DNA of 64,000 nt. It comes from Rickettsiella endosymbiont of Miltochrista miniata (GTDB lineage Bacteria > Pseudomonadota > Gammaproteobacteria > Diplorickettsiales > Diplorickettsiaceae). Location: NCBI RefSeq assembly GCF_964031245.1, contig NZ_OZ035017.1:1581402-1645401 (forward strand). The letters run 5' to 3'. The stretch's first letter is position 1. Each line of letters begins with the position of its first letter. A program made the position numbers and the translations under genes. This document shows, piece by piece, positions 1 through 7,802 of the stretch. The notes under the pieces are model-generated. The model saw nothing but the letters and a program-made list of their open reading frames with translations. It did not search any database and was not told the DNA's origin.

Positions 1-316
1 TATTTATTGGTAACGGAGTTCAAATAGCTTTTACCTAAGATTTGGCCTACAAATGTGCAGGCTAATTGCTATAGTCATTGAATTGCATCTTTCTTATCCA
101 ACCACTTACAACCCTTTCATCTCGTCCCACTACCCCTTTTCCAAGTAAAAGTCCAATATTAATAGGGAATCAATTAATAGGAATTTAGAAAAATTGTTTT
201 TTATTTTTAAAAAACAGGACAATTTTTAATATTTTTTAATTCGTTATAGTAGAAAAAAATAACTAAAATTTCCTAAAATTAACTAAGAAATTTCAACAAT
301 TGAATGGGGGACAAAT
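1..316. other. AT-rich non-coding stretch
   Basis: I see no gene in these first 316 bases. The last 130 bases are very AT-rich and probably hold the promoter of the small ORF at 317, but no clear -35/-10 pair stands out. Whatever gene lies to the left is outside the window. Confidence 0.5.
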
Positions 317-487
317 ATGATAATAGATGGTGTATTAGTCGGAGTTGTATTAGCAGGACTAGAATTAGGTATAGCTTGGATATTGGCCTGTGTAATTAAT
401 CACGAGCCATCATCTGAAAAGAAGGAGGAACAAGAACCTCCTCTGACGTTTTCAGCAAATTTCGCTAATCTAGGTAATTTAAAATAA
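317..487 (+). CDS. Small single-pass membrane protein, 56 aa, unknown
   Basis: A 56-residue ORF. It starts with ATG after a G-rich Shine-Dalgarno-like GGGGGA about 5 bases upstream and ends with TAA just before a hairpin terminator. Residues 5-27 form one hydrophobic helix (VLVGVVLAGLELGIAWILA), followed by a charged Glu/Lys/Pro stretch and a polar tail. The layout suggests an inner-membrane peptide with a short cytoplasmic or periplasmic tail. I do not recognise a family. The ribosome binding site, the tidy stop and the terminator together make this more likely real than chance, but there is no homology support. Confidence 0.5.
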   Translation: MIIDGVLVGVVLAGLELGIAWILACVINHEPSSEKKEEQEPPLTFSANFANLGNLK

Positions 488-554
488 AGTTTAAGCGCTT
501 ATCGCTCTGTTTACTATATTTAAAATTTTAAGCTAAAAAATCTGTAAAAAAACA

Positions 555-596
555 AAAAACCTCTGGGAACACATAATAGTTTTCAGGGGTTTTTTC
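555..596. terminator. Bidirectional Rho-independent terminator
   Basis: The arms AAAACCTCTG and CAGGGGTTTT pair (one G-U) and are flanked by A-rich sequence on the left and a T run on the right. It can therefore end transcripts from the small ORF at 317 on the + strand and from the response regulator on the - strand. Confidence 0.75.
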
Positions 597-603
597 ATTT
601 GAG

Positions 604-1010
604 CTAAATAATGTCATTATTGACTGCTTGCTGATTAAAAATATTTTCTAGCATAATATGTAGATCTTTATATGGAATAGGCTTAGTTGAGAAATTATCT
701 ATTTCTGCTTCCTGGCACCATGTTTTTAAATTATTAGCTGGATATGCGCTTAATAATATTATCGGCTTTCGATTAGCTTTATGATTTTTTTCTAATAGTC
801 GAATTCTTTTTCCCACTTCAACGCCTTGCATATCAGGCAAACCGGCATCAAGAATAATAAGATGATAAGTGCTATTTAAACACATTTCCAATGTTTGTTT
901 TCCATTTGCGGCAATATCAACTTGGTAACCCATTTTCCGTAAAAAAATACTATGCACCCGTTGAATTATCAGCTGATCTTCGACTAATAAAATTCTTTTT
1001 TTTTATCCAC
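604..1010 (-). pseudogene. Stand-alone response regulator receiver, broken at a 9-A run
   Basis: This encodes a CheY-like receiver domain with no output domain. The phospho-acceptor is the Asp of LIILDAGLP and the conserved Lys lies in STKPI. The longest open frame only starts with a GTG inside the domain (957). Reading further upstream, the expected first strand and acidic pair (RILLVEDQ) are encoded in frame, but that frame meets a TAA across the run of nine A (996-1004). One more A, or two fewer, would join it to a GTG at 1010 that has AAGGAG ten bases upstream, giving a normal protein of about 135 aa. So this is a frameshift, a sequencing error, or a gene read through by slippage. No partner kinase is nearby. 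Confidence 0.75.
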
Positions 1011-1064
1011 TTTTCTATTTCTCCTTGCTTAAAAATGCTAATCGTAAATTTTCATAATTTATGA

Positions 1065-1082
1065 TAGTCCATTTATGGACTA
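1065..1082. promoter_or_regulatory. 18-bp palindrome, possible operator
   Basis: TAGTCCAT and ATGGACTA are perfect 8-base arms around TT. The site lies between the divergent response regulator and XRE regulator genes, where an autoregulatory operator would be expected. There is no direct evidence of binding. Confidence 0.35.
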
Positions 1083-1283
1083 CCTTGCAACAATATAAAA
1101 AATATTTTAATCAATAAATAAATTTGATTTAAAATTATATTGCTGGCATAATTTTCAGGTTTTAAAAAATAATTTAGCAAGGATCTTGTTTAATTTATTC
1201 GCTCTACATTGTTTTTAATAACAAGAAATAATGGTTCTAGCAAAGTAAATTGCAAAAAGTGACCTTGCAGAGGTTTATTTCAA

Positions 1284-1961
1284 TTGTCCTTTAAGCACAC
1301 ATTAAACAATACTTTAGAATATCTAATAAAAAAGTGGGGAGTAAATATTAATCAACTCCACAAACATACTGGTATTCCTCTTTCAACGCTCAAGCGATTA
1401 AGACTAAACAAAGAAAATAATCCCACGCTAGCATCATTGGCTCCTATTGCAAACTATTTTTCCGTATCACTCGATCAGTTAATCGGAAGAGAAGCTTTAC
1501 CCAAAAAAAACAATAAAAAACTCAGTGGATTGACACTTCCTTTGATACATTGGAAAGATATTCTTGATACTCCAAAAAATAGATACTATCTTGCTTTCTC
1601 TTCATTATTAATAAGAGATATAAGTTTGAATGAAAATAGTTATGGCTTAGTGATTAAAGACAAAAATACCAATAATTTTTTAGCGGGATCTTTGTTAGTC
1701 ATTGATCCTAGCTTAAAAGGACGCAATCGGGATTTTATCATTGTTCATAAAAAAGGAATGTCTAAACCGAAACTCATGCAAAAAATTATTTATGAAAATA
1801 AAGCCTACCTTAAAAATTTAAATAATAACTCGGAAATTATTAAATTTTCTGATTTGTACAAAATTTTAGGTGTAGTTATACAAATAAGAATGAATTACAA
1901 AAAAAGTAAATTTTATGTTAATTTCGAGGATGAAAAAAGCAACGGCGCCACAAAATATTAA
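1284..1961 (+). CDS. XRE-family regulator with degenerate S24/LexA-like C-terminal domain
   Basis: A DNA-binding regulator of 225 aa. Residues about 10-68 form a Cro/C1-type helix-turn-helix (HTGIPLSTLKRL followed by PTLASLAPIANYFSVSLDQL). The C-terminal half resembles the S24 peptidase fold of LexA/CI repressors (GSLLVIDP, then DFIIVHKKG, then a final strand ILGVVIQIRM). The usual Ser-Lys catalytic pair is not evident, so it is probably a repressor or sensor without self-cleavage. The TTG start is preceded by AGAGG about 10 bases upstream. Its 3' end overlaps the VUT transporter, so the two are probably co-translated. A prophage origin is possible in principle, but there are no phage genes nearby. 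Confidence 0.75.
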   Translation: MSFKHTLNNTLEYLIKKWGVNINQLHKHTGIPLSTLKRLRLNKENNPTLASLAPIANYFSVSLDQLIGREALPKKNNKKLSGLTLPLIHWKDILDTPKNRYYLAFSSLLIRDISLNENSYGLVIKDKNTNNFLAGSLLVIDPSLKGRNRDFIIVHKKGMSKPKLMQKIIYENKAYLKNLNNNSEIIKFSDLYKILGVVIQIRMNYKKSKFYVNFEDEKSNGATKY

Positions 1962-2613
1962 TCAATATATCCTTATTTTAGGGATGATAAACATTACGAT
2001 TAGTTTAGCAGCGGACGTCGTAGCATATAAATTAGTATTTCTTGGTCCCGCGTTAGTGCCTGGCGCGCCACTCATTTTCCCTTTAACGTATATTATTGGG
2101 GATATAGTCGCAGAAGTATATGGATATAATGCTGCCAAAAAAATCATATGGATTACACTTGCTTGCGAATTATTTTTTTCAATTGCTATCAAATTGATTA
2201 TTCATTTACCTTCTCCAAATTTTTGGCATGATCAACCTTCTTACAATCAAGTGGTAGACCCTATTTTAAGATTTGTACTCGCCGGAATTTTGGCTGTAAT
2301 TAGTAGTAGTTTCATTAATATTTATATAATCTCGAAATGGAAAATATTAATGAAAGGTAGACACTTTTGGTTGCGCAGTTTAGGGTCGTCCGCTATTGGT
2401 GGTTTTATTTTAGTTTTAATCACTATATTATTTGGATTTAGTGGTCATGTACATTTTTCCCAATTGGGTTATATGATTTTATCAGTTTATTCCATCGAAA
2501 TATTATATTCTTTGCTGGGAGTATGGCCTGCCTCGTTAATTACAGGCTTCCTAAAAATGGAAGAACAACTCGATGTCTATGATACTGAAACTGATTTTAA
2601 TCCATTTAGATAG
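1915..2613 (+). CDS. VUT-family (YhhQ-like) transporter, probable queuosine-precursor uptake
   Basis: A polytopic inner-membrane protein of the VUT/ECF-type family (YhhQ in E. coli imports preQ0/preQ1 or related queuosine precursors). Characteristic features are FPLTYIIGDIVAEVYGY near residue 57 and about six hydrophobic helices. The frame opens at 1915, but the ATG at 1930 (MKKATAPQ) is equally possible; neither has a good Shine-Dalgarno, which fits translational coupling to the overlapping XRE gene. A second VUT protein lies at 48385-48924. The overlap suggests the regulator controls this uptake gene, though the ligand cannot be deduced. Confidence 0.8.
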   Translation: MLISRMKKATAPQNINQYILILGMINITISLAADVVAYKLVFLGPALVPGAPLIFPLTYIIGDIVAEVYGYNAAKKIIWITLACELFFSIAIKLIIHLPSPNFWHDQPSYNQVVDPILRFVLAGILAVISSSFINIYIISKWKILMKGRHFWLRSLGSSAIGGFILVLITILFGFSGHVHFSQLGYMILSVYSIEILYSLLGVWPASLITGFLKMEEQLDVYDTETDFNPFR

Positions 2614-2641
2614 TTTTTTTAATATAAAATAGGAAATAAAA

Positions 2642-3367
2642 ATGTTATCAAAAATAAATTTTTTAGAAAAATTGAATCAAATGCTTTTAAATGAAAACTT
2701 AGTCGAGAAAGAAAAAGAAAGGTTGGAACGTGTTATAAAACATAGCGATCTACTTCCCGAATATATATCCGCTAATATCTTGATTGAAAAATTGGGCTTA
2801 GAAACTATTAAAGGAGTTACTGATGAAGATGGTTATTATCGAGAATTTGTAAATACAATTGATAATGAGGATCAAGAAAGTCAAACTGAAATATTTTATA
2901 TGCTAAAAAGTAAACAGGTATCTTGTTTACATGCTTTAAACACTTTTGAAACATGGCATTGGCTTGGGGGCGAAGATGTTTTGATTTTTATTTTTAATAA
3001 AAATAATGTTTCTGAAATCCGTTTAAATGCTGACATGCCTAAGTACACTATACCAGCAAATACTATATTTGGCGCAAAACTTTTTTCCAATGATAGTGAA
3101 AATCTTTCTTGGATAACCTGTAAGTGTATTCCTGGTTTTGTTCCAGAACTTTATAAAAACCCATCTCCAGAAGATTTAGAATATCTTTTTGAAACTTATC
3201 CTAACTATAAACAAGTTATTAAAGAGCTTACACCTGAAAATTCCAAGAATAATAATATTAGGCGTTCGATAATTCATTTTTTTACTTGCTGCTTCAGCTG
3301 TATTGGTATAAAAAAAATTGAAGAACATGAACAAACACCTTTAATTAATCCGCCGCGAAATAATTGA
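2642..3367 (+). CDS. Cupin_5 (DUF985)-like protein with helical N-terminus and Cys-rich tail
   Basis: 241 aa. The middle (about residues 43-175) matches the Cupin_5/DUF985 pattern: IEKLGLE, then DEDGYYREF, then a TEIFYML strand, HALNTFETWHWLGGED, IPANTIFGAKLF and CKCIPGF. Family members are small sugar-binding-like beta-barrels of unknown reaction. Unlike typical members of roughly 150-170 aa, this one has an added charged helical N-terminus and a C-terminal tail of about 45 residues containing FFTCCFSCIG followed by charged residues. That tail could be a membrane-associating or acylated segment, which would fit a secreted effector, but this is only inference. It sits 28 bases after the VUT gene. 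Confidence 0.65.
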   Translation: MLSKINFLEKLNQMLLNENLVEKEKERLERVIKHSDLLPEYISANILIEKLGLETIKGVTDEDGYYREFVNTIDNEDQESQTEIFYMLKSKQVSCLHALNTFETWHWLGGEDVLIFIFNKNNVSEIRLNADMPKYTIPANTIFGAKLFSNDSENLSWITCKCIPGFVPELYKNPSPEDLEYLFETYPNYKQVIKELTPENSKNNNIRRSIIHFFTCCFSCIGIKKIEEHEQTPLINPPRNN

Positions 3368-3397
3368 TAGTTTGATTAATGATTGGAGGGTATTAGC

Positions 3398-3937
3398 TTG
3401 GATTTTAAATATGTAGAAAATTATATTTCAACCATTAAAGAAAAATATAAGTCCCTACAGAAAGCTAATGCCTGTCCTTTTTCATTACGTATCATTGATG
3501 AGGAAGTGTGTACAGAAAATGGAGAAACACTATTTACTTTGCAGTTGATTGGTAAAAATCTTATATCTAAATTGTATGCTAGTGATATTTCTAATGACAA
3601 GAAATTATTAAAATCTTTGTCACCGATAGACTTGTTAAAAATTTTAAACGCTTCGAACAAAAAATTCTTACATAAACGAGAGAATATTATTCTTTTTCCA
3701 TGCCAAGCTTATTACAAACTGACGGCTAAAAACTACAATCATATTCTTCAACAAACCATTTTTACCTTAGAGATTACTCGTGCTAACAAGATTAGGCAAA
3801 AAAAATTAACCGCCCTAGAAATTGCAAATAACCCCCTAATTTTAGAAAAACTTACGCCTCAAGAGATTTATGATTTGGGCTATACAGTAGGTTCAGAAAC
3901 CATACTTAGAGAAATACTTTATTTAGCTAGTCTTTAA
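3398..3937 (+). CDS. Unknown protein with C-terminal GYxVGSE motif, 179 aa
   Basis: I do not recognise the family. The TTG at 3398 is the best start because GGAGGG (3385-3390) ends 7 bases before it; a longer frame from TTG 3383 would begin inside that ribosome binding site. The protein is mixed alpha/beta and soluble, with a Lys-rich middle. Its last 35 residues (LTALEIANNPLILEKL, then DLGYTVGSE) resemble the end of the 68-aa protein at 23191 (RTAHQIFTVPTLINGF, then LIGYIVGSE), which points to a shared C-terminal module. It follows the Cupin_5 gene by 30 bases and may be in the same transcript. Confidence 0.65.
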   Translation: MDFKYVENYISTIKEKYKSLQKANACPFSLRIIDEEVCTENGETLFTLQLIGKNLISKLYASDISNDKKLLKSLSPIDLLKILNASNKKFLHKRENIILFPCQAYYKLTAKNYNHILQQTIFTLEITRANKIRQKKLTALEIANNPLILEKLTPQEIYDLGYTVGSETILREILYLASL

Positions 3938-3960
3938 AAAAATTACAAAATATATTTATT

Positions 3961-3995
3961 CTAAAACAAGCTAAACCAAAAAATGCTTGTTTTAG
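3961..3995. terminator. Perfect 11-bp stem-loop between genes
   Basis: CTAAAACAAGC and GCTTGTTTTAG are perfect arms around a 13-base loop, 24 bases after the stop at 3937. There is no T run on either side, so it is a weak intrinsic terminator or an RNA 3'-end protector. Confidence 0.5.
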
Positions 3996-4008
3996 GGTGT
4001 AATTTCAA

Positions 4009-4036
4009 CTTGAAATTAAAAATTTTGCCCTCATAT
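4009..4036 (+). promoter_or_regulatory. Sigma-32-type heat-shock promoter of htpG
   Basis: CTTGAA at 4009-4014 is followed after 14 bases by CCTCATAT (4029-4036), close to the E. coli RpoH consensus CTTGAAA / CCCCATNT. It lies 43 bases before the htpG ATG, as expected for a heat-shock chaperone gene. Confidence 0.65.
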
Positions 4037-4079
4037 TGTCTCTATTAGCTTATTTACTATCATAAGAGGTATTGGATTT

Positions 4080-6026
4080 ATGACGACCGTGGCAGAAAAA
4101 CAGACATTAGGCTTTAAAACGGAAAGTGCGCAGTTATTAGACCTAATGATTGATAAAATTTATAAAAACAAAGAAATTTTTTTACGTGAACTTATTTCCA
4201 ATGCCCACGATGCCATAGAAAAGTTGAGATTTAAAGCCCTATCAAACCCTCAAATTTATGAGGATGACACTGAGCCAAAAATTGCTTTAGTCATTGATAA
4301 AGACAAGCATACCATTACATTAATTGACAATGGAATAGGTATGACCTTGGATGAAGTTATAGCAAATCTTGGTACTATTGCAAAATCAGGCACCAAAGAA
4401 TTTTTAGATTCTTTGACCGGAGATGCTAGCAAAGACACTCAGCTTATTGGTCAATTTGGTGTTGGATTTTATGCTGCCTTCATGGTCGCCAACAAAGTAA
4501 CGGTTAAGACTCGTGCTGCCAGTGAATCTCAAGAAAACGCTGTCTGTTGGGAATATAACCGTGAATCCAAAGATGGATATACCATCGAAAGCATCACTAA
4601 GCCAGAACGAGGCACTGAAATCATCTTGCATTTAAAGAAAGACGAAGAAGAATTTTTAGACGATTGGCGCTTACGAGGGATCATTACTAAATATTCTGAT
4701 CATATTACTTTGCCTATTAGTATGAAAAAGAGCGTTATAGCAAACGAGACCACATCCGATGCAACGACTACAACAGAGAAGCAAGTTGTTGAAAAGGAAA
4801 CTGAAGCTACTTGGGAAACTGTAAATAATGCCACGGCGTTATGGACGTTATCTAAAGACCAAATTAATGATGAGGAATATAAAAAGTTTTACAAACATCT
4901 TACACATGACCAAAATGATCCTTTTACGTGGATTCATAATAGAATTGAAGGAAGTCAGGAATATACGACTTTACTCTATATACCTTTACAGGCAGGCCCA
5001 TTTGATTTCTGGAACCACGAAAAACCTCGCGGTTTAAAGCTTTATGTTAAACGTGTTTTCATTATGGATGATGCCGAGCAGTTTTTGCCGCGTTATTTAC
5101 GTTTTGTAAAAGGAATTGTGGATAGTAATGATCTTCCATTAAATATTTCTCGAGAGGTTTTACAAAATAATAAGCAAATTGATACAATACGCTCGGCTAT
5201 AACCAAACGTACGCTTGAAACATTAAATTATCTTTCTAAAGAACAAACTGAAAAATATTCACAATTTTGGAAAGAATTTGGCAATATTTTAAAAGAAGGT
5301 TTAGCAGAAGATTTTTCAAATCGCGATGCGCTCGCTAAACTTATAAGATTTAGTTCCACTCAATTAAATAATAGCGAGCAAACAGTAAGCTTAGAAGATT
5401 ATGTGGCACGCATGAAGCCTCAACAAGACAAAATATACTATATCACCGCAGAAAATTTTGCAGCGGCAAGTAACAGTCCTAATTTAGAAATTTTTCGCGA
5501 AAAAGAAATAGAGGTATTACTCCTGCATGATCGTATCGACGAATGGTTGGTCGCTCATTTAACTGAATTCGACGGAAAAACCTTACAGTCAGTTGCCAAG
5601 GACTCGGATATTTCCGGCATAGCAGAAGAAAAAAGTGAAGAGTTATTAAAACAAAACGAAGATGAATTTGGTCCTTTATTAAAGCAGATCCATGAAATAC
5701 TTAAGGACAAAGTTAAAGAAGTTCGCATTTCGCAACGTTTAACCAGTTCTCCTGCCTGTATAGTAAAAGAACAAAATGCTTTAAATAGTCAAATAAAACG
5801 TATGCTGGAAGCTACTGGACAAAAAATACCGGAAAGTAAGCCGATACTTGAACTAAACACCAAGCATAAATTTATACAAGATTTGAAAGCTGAACAAGAT
5901 GATATTCGTCTAGCGGAATGGTCACATTTACTCCTAGGGCAATCCATACTTGCTGAGGGTGAACAACTAGATGATCCTGCTGGATTTGTAAAAACATTAA
6001 CTAATCTCTTGGCAAGTAAACAGTAA
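4080..6026 (+). CDS. htpG: HtpG, bacterial Hsp90 chaperone
   Basis: Full-length (648 aa) cytosolic ATP-dependent chaperone. The N-terminal GHKL ATPase domain shows LRELISNAHDAIEKLRF, DNGIGMT and IGQFGVGFYAAFMVA. The middle domain carries the conserved Arg loop (LPLNISREVLQNN), and a C-terminal dimerisation domain follows. In the first helix the usual Ser of SNASDA is His, which is unusual but is at a non-catalytic position as far as I know. It has its own sigma-32-like promoter and is followed by a stem-loop at 6046, so it is probably monocistronic. Confidence 0.97.
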   Translation: MTTVAEKQTLGFKTESAQLLDLMIDKIYKNKEIFLRELISNAHDAIEKLRFKALSNPQIYEDDTEPKIALVIDKDKHTITLIDNGIGMTLDEVIANLGTIAKSGTKEFLDSLTGDASKDTQLIGQFGVGFYAAFMVANKVTVKTRAASESQENAVCWEYNRESKDGYTIESITKPERGTEIILHLKKDEEEFLDDWRLRGIITKYSDHITLPISMKKSVIANETTSDATTTTEKQVVEKETEATWETVNNATALWTLSKDQINDEEYKKFYKHLTHDQNDPFTWIHNRIEGSQEYTTLLYIPLQAGPFDFWNHEKPRGLKLYVKRVFIMDDAEQFLPRYLRFVKGIVDSNDLPLNISREVLQNNKQIDTIRSAITKRTLETLNYLSKEQTEKYSQFWKEFGNILKEGLAEDFSNRDALAKLIRFSSTQLNNSEQTVSLEDYVARMKPQQDKIYYITAENFAAASNSPNLEIFREKEIEVLLLHDRIDEWLVAHLTEFDGKTLQSVAKDSDISGIAEEKSEELLKQNEDEFGPLLKQIHEILKDKVKEVRISQRLTSSPACIVKEQNALNSQIKRMLEATGQKIPESKPILELNTKHKFIQDLKAEQDDIRLAEWSHLLLGQSILAEGEQLDDPAGFVKTLTNLLASKQ

Positions 6027-6045
6027 AATTAACTTTGAAAATAAG

Positions 6046-6073
6046 ATAAGTCTCTCTTATATGAGAGACTTAT
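6046..6073. terminator. Perfect 11-bp stem-loop after htpG
   Basis: ATAAGTCTCTC and GAGAGACTTAT pair perfectly around TTATAT, 20 bases after the htpG stop. There is no T run downstream, so it is a structured 3' end rather than a textbook intrinsic terminator. Confidence 0.55.
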
Positions 6074-6178
6074 GCTTATCTAAACTGGACATTCAATAAC
6101 CCATAGACACTTTATCCTAAACTATCATAGAATATGCGCGTTTTCTCGCATATAAAAATAACAACATTTAGGCTCTTT

Positions 6179-6424
6179 ATGACTTCTATTGTTTTATCTA
6201 AGCATCTTTTCTTCATCACTGGTTTATCACTTATTCTAGTCGCCTTCCTTTTTCAACAAACTAACTGGATGAAAATAAAGGGTTTTCTTTACAATTTTAG
6301 CAATATGCTGGGAGCTGGATTACTTGTTTATATTAGCTTTCAGCCTATGCAAATCGATCTTTTCATTTTTGCTACGCTATGGACTTTTATCAGCATAATA
6401 AGGCTTTACAAAAGTTTTAAGTAA
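6179..6424 (+). CDS. CBU_0592-like small membrane protein, about 81 aa
   Basis: Two to three hydrophobic helices. The C-terminal half (FLYNFSNMLGAGLLVYISF, then FATLWTFISIIRLYK) follows the pattern of the CBU_0592-like domain, a short membrane domain of unknown function named after a Coxiella protein. The ATG at 6179 is chosen because TTAGG lies 6 bases upstream; the frame remains open to an ATG at 6134, which has no ribosome binding site. It is isolated between htpG and a repeat element. Confidence 0.6.
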   Translation: MTSIVLSKHLFFITGLSLILVAFLFQQTNWMKIKGFLYNFSNMLGAGLLVYISFQPMQIDLFIFATLWTFISIIRLYKSFK

Positions 6425-6426
6425 CT

Positions 6427-6454
6427 GACAAAAATTCAAGTGCGAAGAGTATAC
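6427..6454 (-). repeat. Repeat family A, truncated end (partial copy)
   Basis: 28 bases matching one terminus of the family A element (GACAAAAATTCAAGTGCGAA, then GAGTATAC). They run directly into the full copy that begins at 6449, and the two share the GTATAC end. Confidence 0.8.
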
Positions 6455-6573
6455 TCAAAGCAATCGGATTTTTGACAAGGCGCCGAGAAAATGAGCAACC
6501 GGAGTGTATGTAATATACATGAGGATTGCGAATTGAACGGCAACACAGTCAAAAATTCAAATGCGAAGAGTAT
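6449..6573 (-). repeat. Repeat family A, copy 1 (about 125 bp)
   Basis: A full copy of the short palindromic element, reading TATACTCAAAGCAATC at the left and AATGCGAAGAGTAT at the right. It ends three bases before the stop codon of the mannonate dehydratase gene on the - strand. Confidence 0.9.
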
Positions 6574-6576
6574 TGC

Positions 6577-7782
6577 TTACCAATTAAATAGGGTGCCATC
6601 TATTTTCCTATTAATGGGAAGATAAGCGCGTTCATAAGGGTACTTTTCCGCCAGCTTCTCATTAAAATCTACACCTAAACCTGGCTGTTCACTAGGGTAT
6701 AAATAACCCTTATCAAAAGTATAGTGATGTGGAAATACTTCGTTAGTCTTCTGGGTATGATGCATATATTCCTGTATCCCAAAATTATTGATAGAAATAT
6801 CAAAATGCAAAGCAGCGGCCATAGTGATAGGAGATACGTCGGTTGGGCCATGGCATCCTGTTTTCACATGATAAACTTCTGCCATCGCTGCGATTTTTTT
6901 CATGTGTGATATTCCTCCGCCATGCACAACGGACATGCGGATATAATCAATCAACTGTTCAGTAAATAAAATGTGTGTATCCCATATTGTGTTAAACACT
7001 TCTCCTACGGCGAGAGGAGTCGTTGTATGTTGACGTATAATTCGAAAACCTTCTTGTAGCTCTGCAGGCACGGTATCTTCTAACCAAAACAAATGATAGG
7101 GTTCTAATTCTTTGCCTAAACGAGCTGCTTCGATGGGTGTTAAACGGTGGTGAGCATCATGCAGAAAATGATGATCGTCACCATAAGTTTTACGTAATTC
7201 TTTAAATAATTTAGGAACGTAATTAAGATATTTTTCGGTAGACCAAACACACTCTTGCGGTAAACCTTTAGTAGCGGGTTCGTAATACATTTTATCGCTA
7301 GAAACGCCGTAACTATTGGGTAAGCCTGGCACACCAGTCTGGGCACGTATCGCTAAATAACCCATATCGATATATTTTCCAACTTGATCGATGGTATCAG
7401 GAATATCTTTGCCATTGGCATGTCCATACACCATAACGCCTTTGCGACTTTTACCACCCAACAAATTATAAACGGGTGTATTTAAAACTTTTCCTTTGAT
7501 ATCCCATAAAGCCATATCAATCGCAGCAATCGCTGCCATGGTCACCGGTCCACGACGCCAATAGGCACCGCGATAAAAAAACTGCCAAATATCTTCGATT
7601 TGTGCCGGATCTCGGCCAATCAAACAGGGAATAAGATCTTCTAAATATGCTTTAACCGCCAATTCTCGTCCATTTAAGGTGGCGTCACCTAAACCATACA
7701 AACCCTCATCGGTAATTATTTTTAGCGTGACAAAATTACGATCAGGGCAAGTCACAAACACTTTCGCATCTTGGATTTTCAT
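6577..7782 (-). CDS. manD: Mannonate/gluconate dehydratase of the enolase superfamily (ManD/RspA type)
   Basis: 401 aa, the usual ManD length. The N-terminal capping domain is followed by a TIM barrel with metal ligands in FLHDAHHRL (Asp), [10 protein letters not shown] (Glu) and LAVGEVFN (Glu), and a general-base region AIRAQTG. ManD-family enzymes remove water from D-mannonate and/or D-gluconate to give 2-keto-3-deoxygluconate (KDG). The substrate here is not certain, because low-activity family members act on several acid sugars. It is the last gene of a - strand sugar-oxidation cluster that also encodes a lactonase and KDG kinase, which fits production of KDG. Confidence 0.88.
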   Translation of the reverse strand: MKIQDAKVFVTCPDRNFVTLKIITDEGLYGLGDATLNGRELAVKAYLEDLIPCLIGRDPAQIEDIWQFFYRGAYWRRGPVTMAAIAAIDMALWDIKGKVLNTPVYNLLGGKSRKGVMVYGHANGKDIPDTIDQVGKYIDMGYLAIRAQTGVPGLPNSYGVSSDKMYYEPATKGLPQECVWSTEKYLNYVPKLFKELRKTYGDDHHFLHDAHHRLTPIEAARLGKELEPYHLFWLEDTVPAELQEGFRIIRQHTTTPLAVGEVFNTIWDTHILFTEQLIDYIRMSVVHGGGISHMKKIAAMAEVYHVKTGCHGPTDVSPITMAAALHFDISINNFGIQEYMHHTQKTNEVFPHHYTFDKGYLYPSEQPGLGVDFNEKLAEKYPYERAYLPINRKIDGTLFNW

Positions 7783-7802
7783 AAGTAGTTCAAATTTTAA
7801 AA

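Noticed and set aside
1284-1961. Prophage repressor
   Set aside because: No integrase, lysis or structural phage genes are near, and the gene is coupled to a transporter.
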